From assembly GCA_937891765.1 (NCBI GenBank), contig CALAGQ010000037.1, positions 1-64,000 of the forward strand: DNA of 64,000 bases. The letters are read 5' to 3'. The stretch is from an uncultured Nitrospina sp. Its GTDB lineage: Bacteria > Nitrospinota > Nitrospinia > Nitrospinales > VA-1. This document shows, in pieces, positions 56,581-64,000 of this stretch; the first letter of the stretch is position 1; each line of letters begins with the position of its first letter. A program made the position numbers and the translations under genes. Under the pieces are notes generated by a model that did no database searches, was not told the DNA's origin, and saw only the letters and a list, made by a program, of their open reading frames with translations.

Positions 56581-56802
56581 TTACGGCATGATGATAAAGG
56601 CGATAACCAGTGCGTACAGTGCAATCGCTTCTACCAGCGCGAAACCGATCCAGCAATACTTTGCTACCCGGGCCTCTGCGTTAGGCTGTCGCCCAACCGT
56701 CTCGATGGTTTTCGCGAAAATATAAGCGATCCCCAAAGCGGCCCCGAAAAAACCGGCGGCACACAATCCCATTCCAATTAATGCAGCAGCTTCTGAACCC
56801 AT
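56581..56802 (-). CDS. atpE: ATP synthase c subunit
   Basis: The 73-residue ring protein has two membrane helices joined by the polar loop RQPNAEA. The ion-binding carboxylate is E58 in GFALVEAIALYALVIAF. The following residue is Ala, and helix 1 lacks the Pro/Gln pair of Na+ rings, so proton coupling is expected. It is short for the family (usually about 75-90). It lies between atpB and atpF. Confidence 0.96.
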   Translation of the reverse strand: MGSEAAALIGMGLCAAGFFGAALGIAYIFAKTIETVGRQPNAEARVAKYCWIGFALVEAIALYALVIAFIIMP

Positions 56803-56875
56803 TCTACCCTCCTAAGTTTTTGTCAAAAAATAATTAATCGGGATCTCTATTTATCCGGTAATTTTCAGAGATTCC

Positions 56876-57607
56876 CTAATGCAACTTGATCACATCGCCA
56901 ATATAAACACAGGTCAGCGTTGTAAAAATATAAGCCTGAATAAATGCGATTGCGATTTCCAATCCGTTAATAACAATCGTAAATCCAAATGGCAACCAAC
57001 CCAACCAGAGCGGCCCCGTCATAGCAAGCCCGAACAGCACCGCAAGAACGGTATGCCCTGCCGTCATATTTGCAAACAACCGAACCGCAAGCGAAATAGG
57101 ACGTGCCAGCATACTGATAATTTCAATAGGCACCATTAAAGGAATCATGATCTTGGGAACCCCCGGCGGTACCAGAATTCCAAAAAAATGCGCACCGTGT
57201 TTGCCGAACCCAATCACCAGAGTCAGAATAAAGATGCCCATGGCAAAGGCTCCGGTCACCACCAATTGGCTGGTGATGGTGTAGGAGCCGGGAATCAGTC
57301 CGATCAGGTTGCAAGCCAGAATAAACAGAAACAGGCTGGCAATGAACGGAACATATTTTTTGCCCTCTTCTTCCCCGATAAATTCATAGACCATACTACG
57401 TATGAATTCCAGAGCTATTTCCAGAATACTCTGCAGTTTTCCCGGTATGGGAGAAACCCCCCGGCTCACCACCAGCATGAAGCTTCCGGCAATAACGGCC
57501 AATCCCACCCACATCGCTACCACAGCGTTGTTGATGGAAAGATCCAGCCCGGCTATATGAATAGGAATAATATTATGAACTTCGAAATGATGTAACGGAC
57601 TTTCCAT
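56876..57607 (-). CDS. atpB: ATP synthase a subunit
   Basis: The 243-residue membrane subunit forms the half channels. The essential arginine is R176 in ARPISLAVRLFANMTAGHTV. Other family marks are NLIGLIPGSYTITSQL and a C-terminal helix (GLEIAIAFIQAYIFTTLTCVYI). At least five membrane segments are seen. It lies between the AtpZ/AtpI-like gene and atpE. Confidence 0.97.
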   Translation of the reverse strand: MESPLHHFEVHNIIPIHIAGLDLSINNAVVAMWVGLAVIAGSFMLVVSRGVSPIPGKLQSILEIALEFIRSMVYEFIGEEEGKKYVPFIASLFLFILACNLIGLIPGSYTITSQLVVTGAFAMGIFILTLVIGFGKHGAHFFGILVPPGVPKIMIPLMVPIEIISMLARPISLAVRLFANMTAGHTVLAVLFGLAMTGPLWLGWLPFGFTIVINGLEIAIAFIQAYIFTTLTCVYIGDVIKLH

Positions 57608-57626
57608 AATCTAAATCTAATCCAAA

Positions 57627-57872
57627 TCAGGAGTTGTTATCGTCGTCTGTGTCGTCGTTTTCTATGGTCAGCAGCATGGCCGCCCGGTAAACATTCAGAC
57701 TGCCTGCGGCCCCACCCAAAACAACTCCGACCGCCAGGCCCCAAGGCCGGACATCGAAAAATCGATCCACGCCATAACCCAGCATTGCACCGATAAACGT
57801 GGCTACCGTCAGCTCAGTTCCCAATCTGAACGCAATCTGCATGCCTTGACGGAAGCCATTGTTTTTGCTCAT
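57627..57872 (-). CDS. AtpZ/AtpI-like membrane protein
   Basis: The 81-residue protein has two membrane helices (LTVATFIGAMLGYGVDRFF and GLAVGVVLGGAAGSLNVYRA) and an acidic tail, matching the AtpZ/AtpI type that precedes atpB in many operons. AtpI assists c-ring assembly and AtpZ/UncI pairs have been linked to Mg/Ca transport; the two cannot be told apart here. It is the first gene of the ATP synthase operon. Confidence 0.85.
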   Translation of the reverse strand: MSKNNGFRQGMQIAFRLGTELTVATFIGAMLGYGVDRFFDVRPWGLAVGVVLGGAAGSLNVYRAAMLLTIENDDTDDDNNS

Positions 57873-57912
57873 TAATTTAATGCTCGGGAGGAACTAGCAG
57901 GAAATCGCGCTT

Positions 57913-57942
57913 ATCATACCTCAACGTTCTAAGGTTGTCCAA
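57913..57942 (-). promoter_or_regulatory. ATP synthase operon promoter
   Basis: On the minus strand TTGGAC (57942-57937) and TATGAT (57918-57913) are separated by 18 bases. The -10 ends 40 bases before the AtpZ/I-like ATG at 57872. No other promoter of similar quality is seen in the gap. Confidence 0.55.
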
Positions 57943-58106
57943 AAAAATATTTTTACGGTTAAAATTTACCAAAATACTTAAAAATTCCCCCTAATTGCCA
58001 TTTTATCAGGTATTAAACCGGGAACCGGACGCATTTTTTTATTGTGAGTGTGCCTTAAAGGCCCATTCCTGTTCACAACTAAAACTTAATATGGGGGTTT
58101 TAGCAC

Positions 58107-58433
58107 TTAATAAGGAAGGGTTCCGTATTCGATTTCATAAGCTTCAAGAGGAATCATATCAATCGCATCCCAAGGGCAACCTTCTAATAACGTGTCCATC
58201 GGACCTTTAGTGATGCACTTTTTACAACCGATGCACAGCAAAGGATCTACATGAACACGGTTGAAAACCGGAGCATCCGGGTTCTCGACTTCATACATAC
58301 AAAGGTCAACCGGACACTCGGTGATGCAGATGGGCGACCCACCGCAACCGGTACACGCATCGTTGATAACAGCCAGTATTTTTGGTTTTCGTTTTCTCTG
58401 TACGTTACGCTTGGTTTTCTCTTTGGTGGCCAT
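58107..58433 (-). CDS. 2[4Fe-4S] ferredoxin-like protein
   Basis: The 108-residue protein has two cluster sites. Site one is C27-x2-C30-x5-C36-x3-C40P (DACTGCGGSPICITECPVD). Site two is C67-x2-C70-x2-C73 with C86 in GCPWDAI. A basic N-terminal tail (KEKTKRNVQRKRKPK) precedes the fold, and the end (PLEAYEIEYGTLPY) is acidic. Such ferredoxins carry electrons, for example for 2-oxoacid:ferredoxin oxidoreductases of the reductive TCA cycle, but no partner is adjacent. It has its own promoter and stands between atp genes and holB. Confidence 0.85.
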   Translation of the reverse strand: MATKEKTKRNVQRKRKPKILAVINDACTGCGGSPICITECPVDLCMYEVENPDAPVFNRVHVDPLLCIGCKKCITKGPMDTLLEGCPWDAIDMIPLEAYEIEYGTLPY

Positions 58434-58807
58434 AAATCTATCCTATCAGTGGGCATCCCAACAATTGTAACAAAATCGTCGGGAATTATAACCCCAATCT
58501 ATCCTTCATTTCAATATTTTGCAGGATAAAGATTGAGAAAAGTTGCAGGATGCCCCTTGGCCTATACATCCTGTCGCAGACGAGCCAAGAATACCGAAAC
58601 AAAACCTTGCCGAGGCCCTTTTTAATTTACACCCAAGAGCCGCTGTATTAAGATAAAGGTGGATTTGGGATAAGTTCAAGTCCTTTAAGGAGTTGTGGCT
58701 ATTCCGCTTTTCCATACCGGGCTGTAAACCGGATCTTTTAAACAAGAAACCCTTCCCTGTATCTTCTCTCCATCATTGGAAGAATAGGTGAATCCAATAT
58801 TTTTTCC
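58434..58807. other. Intergenic region between divergent ferredoxin and holB
   Basis: It contains the ferredoxin promoter at its left edge. I found no convincing gene, RNA or repeat in the rest. A minus-strand frame at 58506-58745 has no family features. No good promoter or Shine-Dalgarno for holB was identified. Confidence 0.5.
58485..58514 (-). promoter_or_regulatory. Ferredoxin gene promoter
   Basis: On the minus strand TTGAAA (58514-58509) and a consensus TATAAT (58490-58485) are 18 bases apart, about 45 bases before the expected transcript reaches the ATG at 58433. Confidence 0.6.
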
Positions 58808-59827
58808 ATGTCATTCAAATCTATTCTGGGACAGTCACAGCCTAAAAAAATACTGACCAACGCACTCCAAAACAGCAGTGTCGCACACGCCTACCTGTTT
58901 TATGGACCGGAGAGCGTCGGCAAAAAAAAGTTGGCTATTGCTCTAGCCAAAGCTCTCAACTGCAAGGGTACGGATCCCCTGGATGCCTGCGATGAATGCG
59001 AATCCTGCCGAAAAATTGAGCGTGGCATCCATCCTGATTTTTTCTATCTCGAACCGGTCAAAAGCACCCCAACCTCCCGGGAAGCCGCAATTAAAATAGA
59101 AACAATTCGCGAGCTGCAAAAAAAACTGGGCTTCATGCCCTATGAGGGTAGAACAAAAGTTGTGGTGATCGATTCTGCCGAACTCATGAATCCGCAAGCC
59201 ATGAATTCCTTTTTAAAAACGTTGGAAGAACCGCCCTCTTCTACTGTGCTGTTACTCATCTCGTCGAATCCCAACAGGATGTTGCCGACTCTGCTTTCGA
59301 GATGTCAGGGAATCCAGTTCCACCGGTTAGCTGCTTCAGATATCCAGACGATCATCCAATCCCAGCCTCAAGAGGAGGGGGAACCGTGGACAGAATCGGA
59401 ACTTGCTTTTCGTGTCCACCGGTCACAGGGAAGCGTAGCTCGGGCGCTGGCTGAAGACCTTGACGAAATAGAAAACTTAAGAGAACAACTGCTGGAGGTT
59501 CTGGAGAAAGTGTCCTTTGATCGCATGGATATCGTGTTCGCTTTCGCCAAAGCCTGGGCAAGACATACAGAACAACTGCAACCCGTGTTGAACGAATTAT
59601 TAGGTTTGATTCGCGATCTGGCCCTTTATCGTTCCGGTTGCGCGCAAACTGATATCCAAAATGGAGATTTATCCGCTAGAATGATACCGATAGCCCAAGC
59701 CCGCAGTCTCAAAGCCTGGCTGGATCGATTCACCGCCGTCCGTAATACCCAGATCGCTTTGTCCGGCAATGCCAATGCTCAGTTATTTCTTGAAAATATG
59801 CTCATCGAATTTTGTGAGGCCGCATAA
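58808..59827 (+). CDS. holB: DNA polymerase III delta' subunit
   Basis: HolB is part of the clamp loader. The 339-residue protein opens FKSILGQSQPKKILTNALQNSSVAHAYLFYGPESVGKKKLA, the AAA+ start with a Lys-containing P-loop. A zinc module CKGTDPLDACDECESC follows, then IRELQKKLGFMPYEGRTKVVVIDSAELMNPQAMNSFLKTLEEPP and LPTLLSRCQ. DnaX (gamma/tau) is excluded by the shorter length and by the C-terminus. It starts a rightward run holB-ricT-metG-tatD with short gaps, an order common in bacteria. Confidence 0.92.
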   Translation: MSFKSILGQSQPKKILTNALQNSSVAHAYLFYGPESVGKKKLAIALAKALNCKGTDPLDACDECESCRKIERGIHPDFFYLEPVKSTPTSREAAIKIETIRELQKKLGFMPYEGRTKVVVIDSAELMNPQAMNSFLKTLEEPPSSTVLLLISSNPNRMLPTLLSRCQGIQFHRLAASDIQTIIQSQPQEEGEPWTESELAFRVHRSQGSVARALAEDLDEIENLREQLLEVLEKVSFDRMDIVFAFAKAWARHTEQLQPVLNELLGLIRDLALYRSGCAQTDIQNGDLSARMIPIAQARSLKAWLDRFTAVRNTQIALSGNANAQLFLENMLIEFCEAA

Positions 59828-59832
59828 AACTT

Positions 59833-60720
59833 ATGAATACCACTGTTGAAGAAAAACCTAAAAATCCTCCGGCCAAGCAACCGCCGAAATTTGTGATCGG
59901 AGTACGAGTCCTCGAACAGGTTAAATCGGCACTCTATGATCCGGGTGACTTAAGATTGAAAGTCGGGATGACGGTGATGGTCAACACTCAGCAAGGTTTG
60001 AAAATGGGTGTGGTGGCCTCAAACAAAATCCTTAATTTCCGGAAGGACAGTCAAGAGAGCCGGGTATTGCGCATCGCCAATGACAACGATTCCCAAGCGG
60101 AAAACCGGATGCGTCAGGTTGAAGAAAAGGCTAAAACTCTGTGCAGCAATAAAATTGAAGAACTCAAACTACCGATGAGCCTGAGCCGAGTAGTGCATCA
60201 ACCGCATATGAACAAAACGATTTTTTTCTTCACCGCCGAAGGCCGGGTGGACTTTCGCCAGTTGATCCGCGACCTCGCTTCCAACCTACGCCACCGCATT
60301 GAGATGAAACAGGTAGGAGTACGTGACGAGGCCAAGGTCATCGGAGGTTATGGAGTGTGCGGGGAAACACTTTGCTGCTCCACCTGGCTGCCTGACTTCA
60401 CACCAGTGACCATAAAAATGGCTAAAAATCAGGGGATGGCACTCAATCCCAGTAAAATTTCTGGCGTATGCGGACGGCTTATGTGCTGCCTGCAGTATGA
60501 ACACGATAATTACAAAGTCCTGATCAAAAATCTGCCTCGGATAAACAGCCAGATAAAAACGCCGGATGGTCCCGGCCGAGTCCTTAAAAATGAAATCCTG
60601 GAGCAGCGTGTCGTGGTTCTGCTGGAGGATGAAAGCATAATGACCTATCCTCTCGACGAACTACCAAAATCAGAAGATACGCCGAGGCCTCAAAATCCTC
60701 AAAATCCTCAAAAACCCTGA
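59833..60720 (+). CDS. ricT: PSP1-domain protein RicT (YaaT)
   Basis: The 295-residue protein has the PSP1 C-terminal domain with GGYGVCGETLCCSTWL and GVCGRLMCCLQYEHDNY, conserved cysteines that bind Fe-S in the Ric complex of Bacillus. RicT acts with RicA and RicF in RNA processing and development there; outside Firmicutes its role is unclear. The C-terminal tail ends in a short PQN repeat encoded by a 9-base tandem repeat near 60690-60716. It lies five bases after holB. Confidence 0.9.
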   Translation: MNTTVEEKPKNPPAKQPPKFVIGVRVLEQVKSALYDPGDLRLKVGMTVMVNTQQGLKMGVVASNKILNFRKDSQESRVLRIANDNDSQAENRMRQVEEKAKTLCSNKIEELKLPMSLSRVVHQPHMNKTIFFFTAEGRVDFRQLIRDLASNLRHRIEMKQVGVRDEAKVIGGYGVCGETLCCSTWLPDFTPVTIKMAKNQGMALNPSKISGVCGRLMCCLQYEHDNYKVLIKNLPRINSQIKTPDGPGRVLKNEILEQRVVVLLEDESIMTYPLDELPKSEDTPRPQNPQNPQKP

Positions 60721-60737
60721 AGCTGAAAAACCATTCC

Positions 60738-62654
60738 ATGCCACAAGAAAAGTTTTACATTACTACCCCTATTTATTACGTCAACGATGTGCCGCATATC
60801 GGCCATGCCTACACCACCATCGCGGCTGATGTGGTTGCCCGTTACAAACGCCTCGAAGGTTATGAAGTCTTCTTCCTGACCGGTACTGATGAGCATGGAC
60901 AAAAAGTCCAGCAGGCCGCTAATGACCTGGGGGTGAGCCCACAAGAACATGTCGACAAACTGCATCGGCGATTCAAGGAGCTCTGGGTGCGGCTCAATAT
61001 TTCCAACAGCGATTTCATCCGCACCACCGAGGAGCGGCATAAAAAATTAGTCCGCGACATTCTTCAGGAACTCCACTCCAAAGATGAAATTTATCAGGAC
61101 AGCTATGAAGGCTGGTATTGCACACCCTGTGAACGCTTCTGGACCGAGAAAGACCTCGCAGAGGGCAACTGCCCGGAATGCCGACGTAAAGTAGAAAAAA
61201 TCAAAGAACATAATTATTTTTTTCGCATGGGAAAATATCAGCAATGGCTGGTTGATCGAATTAAAAACGATCCGCATTTTATTCTGCCGACTTCGCGAAG
61301 AAATGAAGTGCTCGGTTTCCTGGATAAACCACTTGAAGATTTATGCATATCGCGGCCTAAGTCCCGCCTGCCTTGGGGCATCCCCCTGCCCTTCGACGAG
61401 GAATATGTCACCTATGTCTGGTTCGATGCACTGATCAATTATATTTCCGTTCACGGTTCACTGGACGATATCAAAGCATCAGGGTTCTGGCCCGCCGACC
61501 ACAATATGGTCGGTAAAGATATTCTCACCACGCATGCGGTGTACTGGTCCACCATGCTGAAGGCTATCGGAATGGAACCGCCTAAAAATATTTTTGCGCA
61601 TGGATGGTGGACGGTGAACGGACAAAAGATGTCCAAGTCTTTGTTCAATGTTGTCGAGCCTAATAATTTAATCGACCAGTTCGGCGTCGATGTCATCCGT
61701 TACTTCCTTCTACGCGAAGTACCCTTTGGGTTGGACGGTGACTTCTCGCACAAAGCTCTCATAGGCAGACTCAACAGCGACCTGGCCAACAACCTCGGCA
61801 ACCTGCTGAACCGAACCATCAGTATGATGAAGAAGTATTTCGATGGAGTCATCCCTACTCGCTCCACGATAAGCGATGAAGATAGTGTCCTAGCAGTCAA
61901 ATCCAAGGAAGTCATTGACGATGTACGCAAACTTTATGACGAACTGGCTTACAATAAAATCCTGCAGAAGATCTGGGAATTGGTGGACGCTACCAATCAA
62001 TACATCGACAAGGCTGGCCCATGGAATCTCGTCAAAACTGACGAGGGTAAAGAACGATTAAAAACCGTGATGTACAACTCAGCCGAATCACTGCGCGTGT
62101 TGGGAGTTTTGTTGAATCCGTTCATGCCAACCAGCACAGAGACCCTGATGAAACAACTGGGCGTTGAGACTTCCGTTGAAGAACAGGGCATGAAATCCAT
62201 CAACGAATGGGGTGGACTGAAACCGGGAAGTCAGACAAAACAGGCGAAACAGTTATTTCCAAGAATCGAAGACAAACAGGCAGAAAAAATTCTCGCTGAA
62301 CTTGCCGCTCCGAAGGAAGAGAAAAAAGATGATCAGATCACCATTGACGAGTTCATGAAGGTGGAACTGCGAACAGGAAAAATTCTCGAAGCGGAGAAAG
62401 TTAAAAAATCCAAAAAACTCATCCAACTTAAAGTCGACATCGGCACCGAGACCCGGCAAGTGCTCGCCGGTATTGCCGAAAGCTATGAGCCGGAAGACCT
62501 CATTGGCCGAACAGTGATCATCGTTGCCAATTTGAAACCCGCCAAACTAATGGGCATCGAGTCCCAGGGCATGGTGCTGGCAGCAAGCAAGGACGGAAAA
62601 ATTCTGCTGGCCGGATTCGATCAGGAGCCGGGACAGGGAATACAAGTAAGATGA
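60738..62654 (+). CDS. metG: Methionyl-tRNA synthetase
   Basis: MetG charges tRNA-Met. The 638-residue protein begins FYITTPIYYVNDVPHIGHAYTT with the HIGH signature, has zinc cysteines CTPCERFWTEKDLAEGNCPEC, the KMSKSLFNVV loop and FLLREVPFGLDGDFS. A C-terminal tRNA-binding (EMAP/Arc1p-type) domain lies at about 535-638 (VELRTGKILEAEKVKKSKKLIQLKVDIG). Its stop overlaps the next gene by ATGA. Confidence 0.97.
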   Translation: MPQEKFYITTPIYYVNDVPHIGHAYTTIAADVVARYKRLEGYEVFFLTGTDEHGQKVQQAANDLGVSPQEHVDKLHRRFKELWVRLNISNSDFIRTTEERHKKLVRDILQELHSKDEIYQDSYEGWYCTPCERFWTEKDLAEGNCPECRRKVEKIKEHNYFFRMGKYQQWLVDRIKNDPHFILPTSRRNEVLGFLDKPLEDLCISRPKSRLPWGIPLPFDEEYVTYVWFDALINYISVHGSLDDIKASGFWPADHNMVGKDILTTHAVYWSTMLKAIGMEPPKNIFAHGWWTVNGQKMSKSLFNVVEPNNLIDQFGVDVIRYFLLREVPFGLDGDFSHKALIGRLNSDLANNLGNLLNRTISMMKKYFDGVIPTRSTISDEDSVLAVKSKEVIDDVRKLYDELAYNKILQKIWELVDATNQYIDKAGPWNLVKTDEGKERLKTVMYNSAESLRVLGVLLNPFMPTSTETLMKQLGVETSVEEQGMKSINEWGGLKPGSQTKQAKQLFPRIEDKQAEKILAELAAPKEEKKDDQITIDEFMKVELRTGKILEAEKVKKSKKLIQLKVDIGTETRQVLAGIAESYEPEDLIGRTVIIVANLKPAKLMGIESQGMVLAASKDGKILLAGFDQEPGQGIQVR

Positions 62655-64000
62655 TTATTGATACCCACGCGCATATTGATGTCGCCGATTATGACGAAGA
62701 CCGCGAAGCGGTGATCGAACGCGCCCGCGAAAGCGGCGTGCAATATATGGTCAATATCGGTTGCGATGTCGAGAGCAGTTACCGCTCCATGGAACTGTCG
62801 GAGCAGTATGACTTCATATACGCCACTGCTGGTATCCACCCGCACGATGTCAAGTCCATTGACGCGGATACATACGCCCATTTGCGGCAACTGTTGCTGC
62901 ACCCGAAAGTCATCGCTCTGGGTGAGATCGGACTCGACTACTTTAAAAATTATTCGCCACAGGATGAACAGCGCACTCATTTCCGCAAACAGATCCAGCT
63001 TGCACGGGAAATGAACAAGCCCATTATCATACATAGTAGGGATGCAAAAGAAGATATCATCGCTATCCTCTCGGAGTTTTACCCGAAAGACCCGACCGCA
63101 CATTCAGGAATTTTCCACTGCTTTTCCGGCGATCAAGAACTGGCCGACAAAGCGCTTGAGATGGGATTCTATATCTCCTTTTCCGGCTCGGTAACTTTTA
63201 AAAAAGCCGATGCCCTCAGGGATGTGGCAAAAACTGTTCCGGCAGACCGTCTATTCGCCGAAACCGACTGCCCTTACCTGACCCCCGTTCCGCACCGGGG
63301 CAAACGTAATGAACCAGCCTATGTGAACTTCACTGCCGAAAAACTCGCAGAAATTCGCGGACTGGAAATTGAAGACGTGAAACGCACCATGGCCCTCAAC
63401 TTTTTCGAACTGTTTGGAATCGGGGAGAACGCCAAAACCGGAACAGTATCTTATAAAATTCGCAACTCGCTTTACCTGAACCTGACGCAACGATGCACAG
63501 CGGATTGTTCGTTCTGCACCCGACTGACCCGGCCCGTCGTCCAGGGTTACAACCTGAAACTGGATCGAGAACCGACCGCGAAAGAAGTCTGGGAATCCAT
63601 CGACGATGTTAAAAAATATGAAGAGATCGTGTTCTGTGGGTTTGGCGAGCCAACATTACGACTGGATGTTGTTAAGGAGGTCGCGAAAAAAATAAAAGAC
63701 GCCGGGGGACGCGTGCGGCTCAACACCAACGGCCACGGCAACGTCATCAACAAACGCAATATTCTCCCTGAACTGTCAGGGTTGATCGATGAAATTTCAG
63801 TGAGTCTCAACACCGATACCTCGGAGGCCTATGACGAAATCTGCCAGCCTCTGCCCATGTTCAAGAACGGTATCTATGCGAAAATTAAAGAGTTCATCGC
63901 CGAAGCCAAAAAACATATCCCGGAAGTGCAAGCAACCATCGTCACACACCAAAAGGATGTCGATGAGGCTCAGTGCGAAGATATTGTCAACAAAGAGTTC
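62651..64000 (+). CDS. TatD nuclease fused to radical SAM domain, partial
   Basis: The open frame runs from ATG 62651 to the window end (450 codons, no stop). Residues 1-260 are a TatD-family metal-dependent DNase: IDTHAHID near 3, ATAGIHPHDVKS, LGEIGLDYFKN, IIIHSRDAKEDI, FHCFSG and ETDCPYLTPVPHRGKRNEP. From about 272 a radical SAM domain begins (SLYLNLTQRCTADCSFCTR), with C282-x3-C286-x2-C289, then FCGFGEPTLRLD and RLNTNGHGN. I checked the join in frame. Separate neighbouring genes of these two types are known as a TatD-associated radical SAM family; here they are one polypeptide. The ATGA overlap with metG implies coupled translation. The C-terminus lies beyond the window. Confidence 0.92.
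   Translation, partial: MIIDTHAHIDVADYDEDREAVIERARESGVQYMVNIGCDVESSYRSMELSEQYDFIYATAGIHPHDVKSIDADTYAHLRQLLLHPKVIALGEIGLDYFKNYSPQDEQRTHFRKQIQLAREMNKPIIIHSRDAKEDIIAILSEFYPKDPTAHSGIFHCFSGDQELADKALEMGFYISFSGSVTFKKADALRDVAKTVPADRLFAETDCPYLTPVPHRGKRNEPAYVNFTAEKLAEIRGLEIEDVKRTMALNFFELFGIGENAKTGTVSYKIRNSLYLNLTQRCTADCSFCTRLTRPVVQGYNLKLDREPTAKEVWESIDDVKKYEEIVFCGFGEPTLRLDVVKEVAKKIKDAGGRVRLNTNGHGNVINKRNILPELSGLIDEISVSLNTDTSEAYDEICQPLPMFKNGIYAKIKEFIAEAKKHIPEVQATIVTHQKDVDEAQCEDIVNKEF

Noticed and set aside
58506-58745. 79-residue minus-strand frame upstream of the ferredoxin
   Set aside because: No ribosome site or family features, and it overlaps the ferredoxin promoter region.
60690-60716. Tandem CCTCAAAAT repeat at the end of ricT
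   Set aside because: It only encodes a short PQN tail and is a common slippage product, not a CRISPR or regulatory array.

Overview
This 64 kb window comes from the chromosome of a Gram-negative, flagellated, self-sufficient bacterium of moderate GC content. LptD, HtrA and MotA/MotB-type proteins show an outer membrane and a flagellar motor. Nitrogen assimilation, leucine, pyrimidine and folate synthesis and glycogen metabolism are present. A protein resembling the CO-dehydrogenase beta / acetyl-CoA synthase epsilon family and an 8-Cys ferredoxin suggest ferredoxin-linked carbon metabolism. My best guess is a Nitrospina-like member of the Nitrospinota; this is inference from gene content and style, not from a marker gene. 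Apart from a few short scars, the window reads as ordinary core chromosome. I saw no prophage, transposase, integrase, CRISPR array or rRNA.

Layout. 1-2.9 kb: end of motA, a MotB-like stator protein with a very long cytoplasmic coiled coil, a PilZ protein and an unknown protein. 2.9-3.4 kb: a doubtful S24-like ORF on the minus strand. 3.6-8.0 kb: folC-lptD-pyrE, tightly overlapped. 8.3-9.0 kb: the CdhB-like gene and a clear terminator. 9.2-14.7 kb: a frameshifted response-regulator relic, then dnaK-grpE-dnaJ and htrA; the dnaK and htrA promoters share a motif. 14.7-20.8 kb (minus): gltB-gltD. 21.4-27.9 kb: a CBS-domain protein, leuA, cmoA with a problem at its start, an FmdB zinc ribbon, a radical SAM protein, tRNA-Pro(CGG) and an ABC-F ATPase. 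28.2-36.6 kb: glycogen/alpha-glucan cluster, glgP converging on glgB-GH57-malQ. 36.7-45.9 kb: small membrane and envelope genes, a voltage-gated-type K+ channel, a PvdO/SUMF1-like protein, a secretin-like protein, two extra J-domain proteins, an Lcl-domain protein and an orphan OppBC permease pair. 46.0-50.7 kb: ubiD-family decarboxylase and uvrA. 51.1-57.9 kb (minus): complete F1Fo ATP synthase operon atpZ/I-B-E-F-H-A-G-D-C. 58.1-58.4 kb: ferredoxin. 58.8-64 kb: holB-ricT-metG and a TatD nuclease fused to a radical SAM domain, cut by the window end.

How they work together. The glucan genes cover branching, phosphorolysis and disproportionation of a glycogen-like store. The dnaK-grpE-dnaJ and htrA genes form a proteostasis block that probably shares a stress promoter. 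gltBD supplies glutamate and leuA opens leucine synthesis. The most unusual items are the MotB-like coiled coil, the TatD-radical SAM fusion, the shared dnaK/htrA promoter (with the dnaK copy lying on a decayed response-regulator gene), the cmoA reading frame without a canonical start, a 97-bp inverted-repeat element that supplies the stop codons of both flanking convergent genes, and a DnaJ-type protein with only half of the usual zinc domain.
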